NCBI GenBank assembly: GCA_014529385.2
Contig: CM043971.1
Span: forward strand, 86,876,840 to 86,940,839
Direction of reading: 5' to 3'
Origin: Adiantum capillus-veneris
Taxonomy: Eukaryota > Streptophyta > Polypodiopsida > Polypodiales > Pteridaceae
DNA length: 64,000 nt
Both the position numbers and the translations under genes were made by a program. The notes below the pieces were generated by a model, which saw nothing but the letters and a program-made list of their open reading frames with translations, made no database searches and was not told the origin of the DNA. Positions 23,821 through 34,968 of the stretch are shown here, piece by piece (position 1 is the stretch's first letter; each line of letters begins with the position of its first letter).

Positions 23821-26611
23821 CATAATGCATCTAAATGCTTAACAATGATGCCCCAATACCCCGCCTATACTTAATTTATGGTTTTGAAGCTTAAATTCCT
23901 ACTTATGATGAAATTAGGTTGCAAGAGGTGAGCGACACCAAAAGCTACAGTTTACCATGAATTGCTAACGTCAATGCGTAGAGCTCTTACATGCGGTTGC
24001 AACGCAATAGACGACACTGCAATGTGACAACCGAGAAGAGAGTAGGAAGTGCGAGACAGAGAGAAGTGAGCGTTGTTAGCTCACGTTGTGTTTTCTGTTA
24101 TCCAAAACTTATAAAATATTTACAAAAATTGGCTTTTATACCTTAGCCAAGGTTTTTATGGTCAAAACTAAAATTTGGAAGCTCTAACTAAAGATAGTTT
24201 GATACAATATGGAAGCTTGTAGTCCCGGCTCATCAATTATGATGTTTATCTGGAAAGTAGGAGTTACAACATTCCCGATTCATCAAAATAATAAGTGTTT
24301 TTACAATAAAAGCTCTGAAAAATGTCATCCGAGTGATCCGAGTTAGCTTGCTGCTAACATAGTTGCAGAAGCCGGGGTGCGATGGTATTTCCAGATTGTA
24401 AATACAAAGAAATTTGACCCATTGAACTCTATTTTTGGTTTAACCTATGGTAGCCTTAGTATATAATGTACCTAGGTCATTTTGTAAAGAGAACTTTATC
24501 ATAGTCAAAGTTTTGAGTTGTCATCCACTGTGTGAGAGAGAAAGAGAGAGAGTGTGAGCTTCATCTTGGTGCTACTTCCTGCTCACTCATCACATTGGAT
24601 ATCCAACTACACCATTGTGATAGGCTGAGAGAGAGCTACGCAACAACGTCAAGCATTCCACGCAAAATGGATCTCTTGTGCTAACGCATCTAGGAGCTAT
24701 TTGTGGTCATAATGGTATGAAATGATGTTTTTTTTTTGAGTGCAAGTAGTCATTAGAATTGTGGCAACATAAGCTAGGTGAAGATACTCATAACTTTCAG
24801 TTTTGGGTACTTTCAAAATTTTGCTCTATGTGCATACGCGTTTTCTACGAATGGGGTTGGAGTGAGGATTTTGAGTGTAGAGGCTTTAAGACATGTGTAT
24901 CCTAGTGAGGGGATGGTGTTCCTAAAGTTTCGTACGATTCTGGCATGGTTTGGTGAGTTTTCATCCATTTGTGTGTATGTGGGCTGGGTGGTGTAGTTGA
25001 GAGCAGTGAGATTCTTGACTGTAGTTTAGTTGTCCTTCCACAGTGCTGTATGTGTGGGATGGTCTCAACCTGATAAGCTAAAGATATTGCCTCCGTGCGC
25101 CTATCATGTCATATGTGTCCTCGATTGACATTATGTTGATCTCGTTAGTGTTGCATGCACTTTATAGGTGGTGTGATTCGCTCCTGCAATAGAGAGACAG
25201 GCAGTTAACGTGAGGTAGATGCCACTTGCGGCACCCTTGTTTTGGGGAGATGCAGTATTTGCATAGCTACATAGGGTGAGGTTCCAATAGATAGATTTCT
25301 AAAAACGGTGGGCTACTCTACGATGGGCCAGTATGCAAGATCCCTATTGAAGGCCCGAATAGAAACCTTGGGCATACTAGTAAGGTCACACCATTGACTA
25401 TAGGTGGTGTATGGTGTTTTTACAGCAAGTTGAGCAAAGGACATTTCTATAAGATGGTTATGAACCCAAGAGAGCATGGCTATATACCTCAAGGATTGTC
25501 TTCTTAGAGTATCTGTGTTAGGAAATTTAGGTGTCAATGTGATAAATAGTCTTTCATTCATAGTCAATATTTTGTTCCTTTCCCCTTTATTATCTGACTA
25601 CAATGCTAAAGGGGAGTAAAGAAGAGGCTTGGATGAGGACGCCACCAAGGACTATGCCACAAGGAATCTCAAAAAGGGATTGTTTAAGGCCCATGATCCC
25701 CCTTTCCTCCCCACTTGTACCGCCCCATCAAGAGTAGAGTTGTACTTTTGGCAGTCTGTAATGGGTCTACACAAATATTGTAGCCTAAGCATTACAAAAC
25801 ATGTCAATAGGGAGGTTCCTCTTAAGGTTCGGGTATCAACAGCTTATTACTTGGGTGATAAGCCAAGATGAGGATGAGGAAGCTGACCAATTCAAAGGCC
25901 AAGACACCTACAATAAGCTAATCTATCACCAAGATTGGGGAATTCTAAGGTATGGATAAGCTCAACCTACCACCTCCAAACATAATTCGCTTCATGATAT
26001 GCCCAGAGTGTTTAGGTGTATTGGAGTAATAATTGTTGTCATTAGCGACCTAGACAAACTGAACATTTGGGATGAGGATATGAACTTATAGCATAGACAA
26101 GCATCCAGGAAGAATCAATCTCCACATACCATGAATTGTAATCTGGTTGGTATTTTTTTAAACTACAAACTCTTTGATCTTCCCCTTACTCAACATCTTG
26201 TTATAGACATAGGAAAATGGATAGGCAAGAGAGCTCATGTGAGTGATAGCAGCTTCTAGAAGGGCTTGTATGGTGAGCCATGCTCATGAGTTTTTGGTTA
26301 TACCGATTGTCCCACTACCTGGCCCCACACCTTGTTTCCCACATCAGTTATGATCTTTTGTTGACGATCTGCATTAGTAATGGAAGTGGGACTACCCTTC
26401 TTGTTGGCCTTATTTAGGAAAATAAGAATTTTGTGGAATACATTGATAGTGGCTTGGTCCATACTATACTTAAAGACTCTAAGTAAATCAAAGAAATGGA
26501 CTATTGAGTGAAAAAAAGAAATCATACAGGAGAGAACTCCATTAAATATTGAACTATACGATTGAGATAGGGGGGGAGTGATGAATCTAGGTGACCATTG
26601 GTGGTTCTCTA
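23821..26611. other. Unrecognised region, no supported gene
   Basis: Several moderately long open pieces occur (plus 24,778-24,996; minus 25,567-25,313; minus 26,651-26,298, whose first residues belong to copia RNase H). None shows a domain I know. The first ~900 bp may still be gypsy LTR. The right edge is the point where copia E1 RNase H similarity stops. Confidence 0.4.
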
Positions 26612-26837
26612 CGCCACAGTAGGTTGCTTCTTGCTCAACCATGAGATACATGAGTTGTCAAGCATGAAACAAAAAACATTTGTGGACACTCACGTGTTAA
26701 AACAACCAGCCTAATCTTAGTCAGGAAAAAGCATGTAAGTCTGGTGGCAATGATCCCCCCTTGGGATAAAACAAGCCAAGATGTAAAGTGCCACTCAAAT
26801 AGTGAAAAATACTCTTGAGAACTTGCTAGTTCTTAGA
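26612..26837 (-). pseudogene. Copia E1 RNase H, truncated
   Basis: Frames show the region between the RT and the RNase H catalytic blocks, and the peptide ends in VEQEATYC, matching the plus-strand copy near 42,860. Beyond 26,612 the sequence is unrelated, so the catalytic blocks and the 3' LTR are lost. Confidence 0.6.
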
Positions 26838-27729
26838 TCATGGGCTATGCATGAATCTGGTGACATGTGAGACTGCAAATTGAATATCCACCGGCCTCAT
26901 GTTGCATACATAAATAAGATAGCCAACAACAGTTTGGTAAAGAGTGACATTGGCAGGATCACCAAAATCATGAACACTCAATTTCAAACCTGTTTCCATG
27001 GGAGTGGCAATAGGTTTGCAATCCTCAAGTCCAAACTTACATATAGCAATGTCTCTATGTAGCTTGTGTGACACAAGGAAATACCACCATCACAATGCTG
27101 AAAAATTATACCCAAGTATTGATGCAACATCTGCAAATCTTTCATCTTGAAAGCAGCATTCAAATTAGCCTTAAATGTAGGAATATGTCTCGTATTTGGT
27201 CCAGTGATCAACAAATCATCCACATAGATAACAAAAATGAGAAGTACAGCACCCGCACCCTCATGCTTTACATACAATGTGCTTTCTACTAGACTGTTAT
27301 GAAAGCCTCATTTGATCCAAGCATGAGGAGATTGCTTCAACCCATACAAAGATTTCTTACATTTGCACACTTTATTTTCTTGCCATTTAATGGCAAAACC
27401 ATGAGACTGCGTTACATAAGCTTCCTCAAAGCAGTAACAATGTATGATAGATATACACCCCAACCAAAATGAGCTTCCAATGCACATAGAAAATGCACAG
27501 TAGTCAAGCAGCAAGTGGGAGCAAAAGCCTCTTCATAATCTATGTCTTTTTGTTCTACATAACCCTTTGCAACAAGTCGGGCCTTATAGCGATCAATCTC
27601 ACCATTCGGCTTGTCTTTCAACTTGTAAGCCCACTTTGTACCAATTTCCCTTTTACCAGGAGACAAATCACATAAAGTCCATGTGTCATTTTCTATAAGT
27701 GCATCATACTCTAATTCCATGGAAACCAT
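26838..27729 (-). pseudogene. Copia E1 reverse transcriptase
   Basis: Blocks in order: EYDALIENDTWTLCDLSPGK, GTKWAYKLK, DRYKARLVAKGYVEQ, DYEEAFAPT (N-terminal RT), then a frame change, CKCKKSLYGLKQSPHAW, another change, VIYVDDLLITG with the catalytic YVDD at 27,215-27,226, MKDLQMLHQYLGI, and CKPIATPMETGLKLS. These are the diagnostic blocks of copia RT, which copies element RNA into DNA in virus-like particles. At least three frameshifts separate the blocks; the active-site box itself is unchanged. Confidence 0.85.
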
Positions 27730-28090
27730 CTAATTTTTTGAATTTTGTTCTTCATCAAAAGATAGAGGTTCGTCAACATCACATAAGTTGGACACATCCA
27801 AAGCATAAAAATCTGATGCATAAGATGCATGGAAAGAACCTGAACTGGTATAACTAGACAAAGGTGCATCCAATTTACTGTCATGCAAAGTATGCACCAA
27901 CCATTTTGGCATACCTCTAGCCTAGCAGCCCTTTCCTCATCAAGTACATCATGTACATCTGCATCAGTAATAGACCGATCAGTAACATTTTCAGAAACCC
28001 CCATAGGCTATGCATTTTCCTCATTGGAATTTACATGCGAACTTTCACCACAAAAAAGAGGCAACAAAGTGTCATAAATGTCTTGTGAGC

Positions 28091-29002
28091 TTACATTACT
28101 GTCTCTAGTCCATGACAGCGAGGGTTGAATAGAATTGTCCACAAACACAACATCTTGTGAAACCAAGATACACTTTGTTTGTAGATGATACAACCTGTAT
28201 CCTTTTCTTGCAACACTATTTCCAAAAAAAAAAATTTAAGAGCCTTATCATCCAATTTTCTATGCTGTGTTTGTGGCACCAAAGCATATGCCAAACATCC
28301 AAAAGCACGCGTGTGCTGAATAGAGGTCTTTCTATCATTCCATGGTTCATATGGAGTCATAGATTTCAAAGATTTTTTAGGAAACCTATTAAGTACATAA
28401 GTGGCACAGATGATAGCCTCAATCCAAAAAAAATGTGGAAAGCTTGACTTTTGACCATACATCTTGCCATTTTTGTAAGAGATATATTCTTCCTCTCAGA
28501 AACACCATTTTGTTGAGGTCTATATGGAACTATAGATTGGTGTTTTATCCCACCACTAGCCAGAAATGCATTAAATTCATGAGACATAAAACCCCTCCCC
28601 CCCGCCCCCCTCGATTGGAACGGAGGGTGCCCATAGTCCATATTGAGATATTTTCAGTCATAGCCAAAAAAAATTGAAGCACATAAACTCTTCATACTTT
28701 TCTTTAAGAGGATAAACCCATGCATGCTTGGAGTAATCATCAATGAGAGTCACGAAGTAAAGGTAATTGCGCAAGGATGTAGTTTGCATGGGCCCACAAA
28801 CATCACTATGCATAAGCTGCAACCTGCATGTAGCCCTAGCTGAACCATCCTTTGGAAACTTTGAATGTTGTATTTTACCCAAAATATAGCATTCACAAAC
28901 ATGTTTGACAGGTGATTCAAGAAATGGCAAAAAAGCAACCATATCAGATTTTTGCAAATGTAGCAAAGAGGAAAAATTCAAATGCCCAAAAGTGCATGCC
29001 AA
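28091..29002 (-). pseudogene. Copia E1 integrase
   Basis: From 29,002: GHLNFSSLLHLQK (GAG-pre-integrase), CECYILGK zinc-binding part, LMHSDVCGPMQT (first catalytic Asp), YFVTLIDDYSKHAWVYPLK, then a damaged second catalytic region with a poly-purine insertion (the GGRGF segment near 28,590-28,615), VPYRPQQNGVSERKN (catalytic Glu), PHFFWIEAI, PYEPWNDRKTS and AFGCLAYALVP. The plus-strand copy still reads TLHSDQG at the second Asp, whereas here the frame is shifted at that point. Broken by frameshifts. Confidence 0.8.
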
Positions 29003-29430
29003 AGTTTTTCATCTGAAATAGCATTAGAATCCACAATTGCATTTGAAAAGTTATGCCCACACTTGGCATACAAAGTGAGATTATACAAACCATGATATAA
29101 AATGTCAGATGCAACAATTTCATCACCAAAATTGAAATCACGTATTGTACATCTATCATCCAAAAATTTGACTACAAGACCAAGTCTAGCAAGTGCATAT
29201 ACAAACAAACGATTCCTCTTGATCCCAGGTACATACAATGCATCAACAAGTGTGAAAGAACAGCCATTTGCAGTAGTAAGAACAATCTTTCCAACTCCCT
29301 AAATCGGATAAGAGGCATTGTTTCCACAAGTGATTAAATTCTCATGAGGGATAGACTCACGATAGGTAAACAAATCATGATGTGAGGTAATACGCTTTGT
29401 AGCACCACTATCAAAATACCACACATGTGA
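28978..29430 (-). pseudogene. Copia E1 protease and pre-integrase
   Basis: HVWYFDSGATKR, with the Asp-Ser-Gly active site at 29,401-29,412, followed by HDLFTYRES, YVPGIKRNRLFVYALARLGL and the pre-integrase LWHALLG. One in-frame stop lies in the middle (near 29,301). The protease would cleave the gag-pol polyprotein. Confidence 0.8.
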
Positions 29431-29447
29431 ACAAAAGGATCATAAAT

Positions 29448-30376
29448 TCACTCTGCACTAAAAGCCCATTTTGCATCAACATCAGTATCACAGTCTCCTT
29501 TCATAGAAGACTCAACAATAGCTGCATTTGTAGTGGAACCAACATTTGTAGTGGAACCAACCTCTTTCTTCTTAGCCTCTTTTGCCTTCAACTTAGGAAA
29601 TTTCTTGATCAAGTGATCATTAGCTATACAATAATGGCAACACATCTTCTTTTTTCCCTTATCACCAAAATGCCTAGACAAAATGCTTCTAACATAAGCA
29701 TTAGGAAGAGGTGACTTACCAATCATAGAAGAACCATGAGAAGTGGATACATTGCTGTTACCACCTTTTCTTGAGCAACAATAAAGGCTTGTTCAACTGC
29801 ATGCTATCTAGCAGTGCTGTCTAGTAGTCTTTTTTTTGGAAAGTGACTCTTGTACCAACAATGTGAATAATGCATCAACTTGAAGTACTAGCAAAAGTCT
29901 CGTAAGAATCTGACAAAGCATCAAGAGCAGATTACACAAGGGAGCTATCAAAAATGACTTTGCCTGTAGAAATACATTGCTCATTGATATCTTTGACACC
30001 AGCAAGGAAAGTGTCCATATCATCTTCCTCATGCATAATCTTCGACTCCAGCTCTGCAATGCAATTTTTGCCTCACCTACGACTTGCATAAAGACTAGCT
30101 AGAATATCCCAAGCCTGTTTTGTAGATTTTGGTGAACGAATGTGAAGAGTAATAGTGCACTTCACAGACAACTCAATCAATGCATGAGCCTGTGCATCTT
30201 TCACATCCTAACTTGCTTGCTCAGCCATAGGCAAAACAGATCTAGCAGCAACAATCCTACCACCAAAACGTGCAACATCCTCAACATTGCCTACATCCTT
30301 AGAACCATGACGTACATCAATGCCCTACATAATATTTTAGACACCCTTTGACACAAAGACATGTTGTATCATATAA
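29448..30376 (-). pseudogene. Copia E1 gag, main part
   Basis: Contains the AWDILASLYASR block of copia gag (UBN2 family), ELESKIMHEEDDMDTFLAGV, and a CCHC knuckle written CHYCIANDHLIKKF, in which the last Cys has become Phe; the plus-strand copy still has CHYCKCNDHLIKQC. Stops and frameshifts are scattered. The N-terminus continues on the far side of element F at 31,672-31,756. Confidence 0.75.
30372..30376. repeat. Target-site duplication TATAA (left) of element F
   Basis: TATAA directly before the left LTR, repeated at 31,672-31,676 directly after the right LTR. Confidence 0.9.
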
Positions 30377-30698
30377 TGTTGAGATGTCGAGCTCTACACC
30401 TTGAGCTGGCATCCACTACGGGTCTTGGCCGCTTACGGCATTTACTCACTGGCGTGTTAGGTGACCGACACGAAGGATCTCTGCCAGTGATTCTATAGCT
30501 AGACTACACATATAGTGCCAGCCTAGTACGCTTCTAGCGAGTTCACACTTAGTGACCGCATGTACATATGGGCTACTTTTCAGCTTTAGCACTTAGTCAT
30601 TTTGTACTCTCTTTTCTGTGAAGAAGAAGAAGAAGCTTTCCATCTCTGTGTGCTTTGTGCTTGTCTTGTGTAGCTCTCTTGCATCCTCATTCTTTACA
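30377..30698 (+). repeat. 5' LTR of element F
   Basis: 322 bp, TG...CA, nearly identical to 31,350-31,671. An ATG at 30,655 inside it opens the 214-codon frame that runs into the RNase H fragment. Confidence 0.95.
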
Positions 30699-31299
30699 TG
30701 GTATTAGAGCATGGTGCAGGACAGACTTGAGCTACACAGTAGGCTTGGAGAGTCAGTTCATGCAGCTTTCGAGGAAGCCACATTTGGATGGAGTACGATG
30801 CACACTTAGGTATGTGCAAGGGACTCTTGACTACGCATTGTTCTATGCAGCAGATGCACCATTAGCATTGTATGGGTATACAAATGCAGATTGGGCAGGT
30901 AGCATTGTTGATAGGAGATCCACGAGTGGCTTCATGTTCTCTTTTGGGAGTGCTGCTGTTACTTGGAGCAGCAAAAAGCAGCCTACGGTTGCTTTATCGA
31001 GCACAGAGGCCGAGTATAGAGGTGCAGCAGTTGCGGCGTGCGAGGTAGCTTGGCTACACACATTACTTGAGGACTTGGGAGTGCAGGTGGACCAGCAAAT
31101 TTTAATCCATTGTGAAAACCTCAGCAGTATGCAGTTGGCTAGGAACCCAGTGTTCCATGCCAGGACCAAACACATAGAGGTCCATTACCACTACGTTCGA
31201 GAGCAAGTGTTGGCGGGCGACATCGACTTGGTCTACATCAGCACAGAGGAGCAGATAGCGGATATCTTTACCAAGGCCCTCGGAGCTGAGAAGCTTTGA
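30655..31299 (+). CDS. Chimeric LTR-RNase H open frame of element F
   Basis: A continuous 214-aa frame. The first ~25 residues come from LTR and primer-site sequence; from DLSYTVG onward it is copia RNase H: LDGVRCTLRYVQGTLDYAL, GYTNADWAGSIVDRRSTSGF (first catalytic Asp), KKQPTVALSSTEAEYRGA (catalytic Glu), then HCENLSSMQLA, where the usual Asp of the DN motif is Glu, and HARTKHIEVHYHYVREQ and IADIFTKALG. RNase H removes the RNA strand during reverse transcription. Whether this fragment is ever translated is unknown; the usual start of pol is gone. Confidence 0.75.
   Translation: MCLSCVALLHPHSLHGIRAWCRTDLSYTVGLESQFMQLSRKPHLDGVRCTLRYVQGTLDYALFYAADAPLALYGYTNADWAGSIVDRRSTSGFMFSFGSAAVTWSSKKQPTVALSSTEAEYRGAAVAACEVAWLHTLLEDLGVQVDQQILIHCENLSSMQLARNPVFHARTKHIEVHYHYVREQVLAGDIDLVYISTEEQIADIFTKALGAEKL
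30699..30710 (+). promoter_or_regulatory. Primer-binding site of element F
   Basis: TGGTATTAGAGC directly after the LTR, one base from the tRNA-Met type site. Confidence 0.9.
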
Positions 31300-31340
31300 C
31301 GTTTCCGGACTATGCTTGGACTCTGCGACATGCAGAGCTC

Positions 31341-31349
31341 GAGGGGGAG
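31341..31349 (+). promoter_or_regulatory. Polypurine tract of element F
   Basis: GAGGGGGAG directly before the right LTR. Confidence 0.9.
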
Positions 31350-31671
31350 TGTTGAGATGTCAAGCTCTACACCTTGAGCTGGCATCCACTACGGATCTTG
31401 GCCGCTTACGGCATTTACTCACTGGCACGTTAGGTGACTGACACTGAGGATCTCTGCCAGTGATTCTACAGCTGGACTACACATATAGTGCCAGCCTAGT
31501 ACGCTTCTAGCGAGTTCACACTTAGTGACCGCATGTACATATGGGCTACTTTTCAGCTTTAGCACTTAGTCCTTTTGTACTCTCTTTTCTGTGAAGAAGA
31601 AGAAGAAGCTTTCCATCTCTGTGTGCTTTGTGCTTGTCTTGTGTAGCTCTCTTGCATCCTCATTCTTTACA
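31350..31671 (+). repeat. 3' LTR of element F
   Basis: 322 bp, same ends as the left LTR, followed by TATAA. Confidence 0.95.
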
Positions 31672-31756
31672 TATAAGACCACATAGGGCTATTTTCCCCA
31701 TCCAATCTATCCTCAACAACAAACATATTGAACACACCTGTGTTGTTGTCAGCCAT
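31672..31756 (-). pseudogene. Copia E1 gag N-terminus
   Basis: ATG at 31,756 opens MADNNTGVFNMFVVEDRLDG and runs to the point where element F is inserted; across the insertion it continues with IQHVFVSKGV. The homologous start on the plus strand is at 32,214. Confidence 0.8.
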
Positions 31757-31970
31757 GGCAAATGTAGCACCTAATGTGAAATTTTCGCGAAAAGAGGAGA
31801 AATGAGGTGGAAACAACACATTCTATATAACACAAACTGTAGAATACAAAGATCTACAAGATTATCGATGTATTTGTTGAACTTTTGACGCTCACCAAAG
31901 CTCATATCCAGAGGACATGAGTAGGTGTGTGCTGGAGATCCTGGCAACTAAGTTCGGGAGGATGCAACCT

Positions 31971-31982
31971 GCTCTAATACTA
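31971..31982 (-). promoter_or_regulatory. Primer-binding site of copia E1
   Basis: TAGTATTAGAGC on the minus strand, directly below the LTR; two changes from the canonical site. Confidence 0.75.
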
Positions 31983-31983
31983 A

Positions 31984-32188
31984 TTTTTGGAAGGATTGCA
32001 AGAAAACACACACAGATGAAGAAGACAAAGGAAGTGCAAGGCACACAACAGAGAGTGTATTACTTAGTGTGCAATGGAAAGATAAGATAGCCCTATAGTG
32101 ATGGGCGTATGTACAATGCATGGGGAAAAAATGCCCCGAAGGTCCTAAGTATGTTCACACACTTCACTACCACATGTATATGGTAACA
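31984..32188 (-). repeat. 5' LTR of copia E1
   Basis: About 205 bp beginning TGTTACCATATACATGTGG on the minus strand. It matches the plus-strand LTR at 43,311-43,541, including catcact-tagggctat and the ccattgcacactaagtaat block. Confidence 0.85.
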
Positions 32189-32213
32189 TTCACATTAGGT
32201 ACATGCAATTTTC

Positions 32214-33137
32214 ATGGCTGACAAAACATCACAGATGTGTTCAAGATGTTTTCTACTAAGGATCGATTGGATGAGGATAATTACCCATGTGGGCTTACAT
32301 GATGCAACATGTTATTGTGTCAAAGTGCATTTGGAATCTTTTGTAGTGCATTGATGTACATCCTGATTTTATGGATACAAAAGATGTTGAGGATATTGCA
32401 GGTTTTGGAGGCAGAATTATTGTTTCTAGAGTTGTTTTTCCTATGGTTGAGTAAGCTCATTGGGATGTAAGAGATATGTAAGCTCATGCATTTACTCCTC
32501 ACATTCATTCAGCTAAATCTTCAAGAAAAGCTTGGGATATTCTAGCTGGTCTTTATGCAAGTCACACTGAGGTAAAAATTGCATTGTTGCGTAAAGAGCT
32601 AGAGTCAAATATTATGCATGAGGAAGATGAAATGGACACTTTCCTTGATGGTATTAAGGATATCAATGAGAAACTTATTTCTGCACGTGAAGTCATTCTA
32701 ACAACTCTATTGTGGGAACTGTTCTTGATACTTATCCAGATTCTTACCACACTTTACTTGGAGACTTATGACCCAAGGAAATCCTGAATTTGTCAAGTTT
32801 GATGCATTATGAACATTGCTATTACAAGTGTCACTTCCAAGAAAAAATAGGGCTCTAAACATGTGAACATGCCTTTATTATTGCTCAAAGAAAAAATGGT
32901 TACAGCAATGTAGCGACTCCTCAAGGTTCTTTTGCGAGTGGAAAAGCTTCTATTTCTAATGATTTTGCTGGTAGCACTTTATCTAGAAATTTTGGTGAAA
33001 AGGGAAAAAATAAGATTCTTTGCCATTATTGTAAATGTAATGATCACTTGATCAAGCAATGTCCAAAATTGAAGGCAAAAGAGGCTAGTTCCACTACAAG
33101 TGCAACTATTGTAGAGCCTTTTGTGAAAGAAGATTGT
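32214..33137 (+). pseudogene. Copia E2 gag
   Basis: ATG at 32,214 is homologous to the E1 gag start. Recognisable blocks are FSTKDRLDEDNYP, KAWDILAGLYASH, LRKELESNIMHEEDEMDTFL (open from 32,584) and an intact CCHC knuckle CHYCKCNDHLIKQC near 33,020-33,065. Frameshifts occur near 32,300 and around 32,700, and there are several stops. Gag would form the particle; the knuckle packages RNA. Confidence 0.75.
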
Positions 33138-33460
33138 GATGCTAATGTAGGTGCAGAATGGGATTTTAGTGCAAAGTGTACTTATGATCCTTTTGTACAT
33201 GATGCATGTGTGTCAGCTGCTACAGATGCTCATGTGTGGTACTTTGATAGTGGTGCTACAAAGCACATTACCACTCATTGTGACTTGTTTACCTCTCTCC
33301 CGGATGTCCCTCATGAGAATACAGTCACTTGTGCCAACAATACCTCTTATCCAATCAAGGGAGCTGGAAAGATTATGTTGATTGCTACAAATGGTAGTTC
33401 TTTCACATTTGTTCATGCATTGTATGTACCTGGGATCAAAAAGAACCTGTATGTACTATT
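33138..33460 (+). pseudogene. Copia E2 protease, first tandem copy
   Basis: VWYFDSGATKHITTHCDLFT with the DSG active site, then SYPIKGAGKI, and ALYVPGIKKNLYV. It lies in the same frame as the knuckle (open 33,048-33,473). It is followed at once by a second copy, 323 bp further on. Confidence 0.85.
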
Positions 33461-33811
33461 GATGCTAATGTAGATGTAGAATGGGATTTTAGTGCAGAGT
33501 GTATTTATGATCCTTTTGTCCATGATGCATGTATGTCAACTGCTACAAATGCTCATGTGTGGTACTTTGATAGTGGTGCTACAAAGCACATTACCTCTCA
33601 TTGTGACTTGTTTACCTCTCTCAAGGATGTCCCTCATGGAAATACAACCAATTGTGCCATCAATACCTATTATCCAATCAAGGGAGTTGGAAAGATTGAG
33701 TTCATTGCTACAAATGGTAGTTCTTTCACACTTGTTGATGCACTGTATATACCTGGGAAAAAAAGAACCTCATGTTTGTATTTGCACTTGCTAGACTTGG
33801 TCTTGTTATGA
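33461..33811 (+). pseudogene. Copia E2 protease, second tandem copy
   Basis: Repeats the first copy from gatgctaatgta onward: VWYFDSGATKHITSHCDLFT, YYPIKGVGKIEF, ALYIPGKKR. The spacing of 323 bp is not a multiple of three, so it is in another frame from the first copy. It then leads into LHLLDLVL, the pre-integrase. E1 has only one protease, so this is a local duplication. Confidence 0.85.
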
Positions 33812-34968
33812 AATTTGTAGATGATAGACATGTACAATTCATAATCTTAGCTTTGGTGATGAATTGTTGCATTTAGTATCTTTTCCCATGGGCTATATAA
33901 GCTCCCTTTGTATGACAAGTGTGGGAATAATATACATTTGTGGGTTCAAAGGCTATTTCAAATGAAAACTTTGGCATGTACATTTTGAGCATCTGAATTT
34001 TTCCAGTTTATTGTGTATGCTAAAATCTTATATGGTTGCTTCTTTGCCGCCTCTTAAAGCACCTATGAAGCATGTTTGTGAAGTCTACATCTTGGGTAAG
34101 ATGAAACATTCAAAATTTTCAAAGGATGGTTCAATAAGGGCTACATGCAAGTTGTAGCTTGTGCATAGTGATGTTTGTGGGCCCATGCAAACTCCATCCT
34201 TGGGCACTTACCTTTACTTCATGACTTTCATTGATGATTATTGAGACATACATGGGTGTATCCTTTTAAAGCTACATCCAAAGTGTTTATGTGCTTCAAG
34301 AAATTTTTGGCTATGTCTGAAAAATGTCTATAAATGTACTATGGGCACCCTCCATTCAGATCAAGGAAGGGTGTATATTCTCATGAGTTGAATGCATTTT
34401 AGGCTAGTTGTGGGTTGAAACACCAATGTACAATGTTGTATACACCTCATCAAAATGGTGTTGTTGAGAGGAAAAAGAGGTCATCTACGGAAATGGCATG
34501 ATGTAAGGTCAAAAGTGAAGATTTTCCACATTTTTTCTGGCTTGAGCCTATCAGATGTGTAGTCTATGACTCCAAATGAAGAATGGCATGATAGAAACCC
34601 TTTTATTGATCACATGCACGTTTTTGGTTGTTTGGCTTATGCTTTGGTGCCACAAATGCAATGCATAAAATTGGATGATAAGGCTGTCAAAATGCATTTT
34701 TGTTGGTTATAGTACTCAAATCAAAGTTTATAGTTTGTACCATCCACAACCCATATCATATCTTGGTTTCACCAGAATGTTATATTTGTGGAAGATTCTA
34801 TTCAGCCCTTCTTGTCATGTACTAGACATGGTAATGTAAGCTCACAAGACATTTAAAATAGTTAATTGTCTCTTTTCAGTGGTGGAAATTTGAATGTGAA
34901 TTCAAATGAGGTAAATGTACAACCTATGGGGGTTTCAGCCTATTACTGATGTAGATGTACATGAAACA
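33812..34968 (+). pseudogene. Copia E2 pre-integrase and integrase
   Basis: Frames give HVCEVYILGKMKHSKF, LVHSDVCGPMQTPS (catalytic Asp), FMTFIDDY, TLHSDQG (second Asp), LYTPHQNGVVERKK (Glu), FPHFFWLEPI and FGCLAYALVPQM. All three catalytic positions of the DDE triad can be seen, but in different frames. Similarity ends after QPMGVSA and the VDVHE block at about 34,968. Confidence 0.75.

Larger units (their letters stand above)
30377..31671 (+). mobile_element. Non-autonomous Ty1/copia derivative F, complete, 1,295 bp
   Basis: Two 322-bp LTRs (TGTTGAGATG...TTTACA), primer site, polypurine tract and a 5-bp TATAA duplication are all present. The 651-bp interior keeps only the end of pol (RNase H); gag, protease, integrase and RT are deleted cleanly between the primer site and pol. 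I count about ten differences between the LTRs. It sits inside the gag of E1, antisense to it. Confidence 0.95.
26612..32188 (-). mobile_element. Ty1/copia element E1 (3'-truncated, with nested insertion)
   Basis: Read on the minus strand: 5' LTR (32,188-31,984), primer site, leader, gag, protease, integrase, RT and part of RNase H. Integrase before RT is the copia order. The 3' LTR is missing: RNase H breaks off at about 26,612. Gag is interrupted by element F (30,377-31,671). All ORFs carry stops or frameshifts, although the RT YVDD box is intact. It shares its LTR and proteins with E2 on the plus strand. Confidence 0.88.
32189..34968 (+). mobile_element. Copia E2, left part (same family as E1)
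   Basis: Begins in the leader (ttcacattaggt) directly against the outer end of the E1 LTR, so the two elements lie head to head. It carries gag, a duplicated protease, pre-integrase and integrase and stops at about 34,968, before RT. The 3' end is found at 42,547-43,541. The 5' LTR is missing. Confidence 0.85.
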
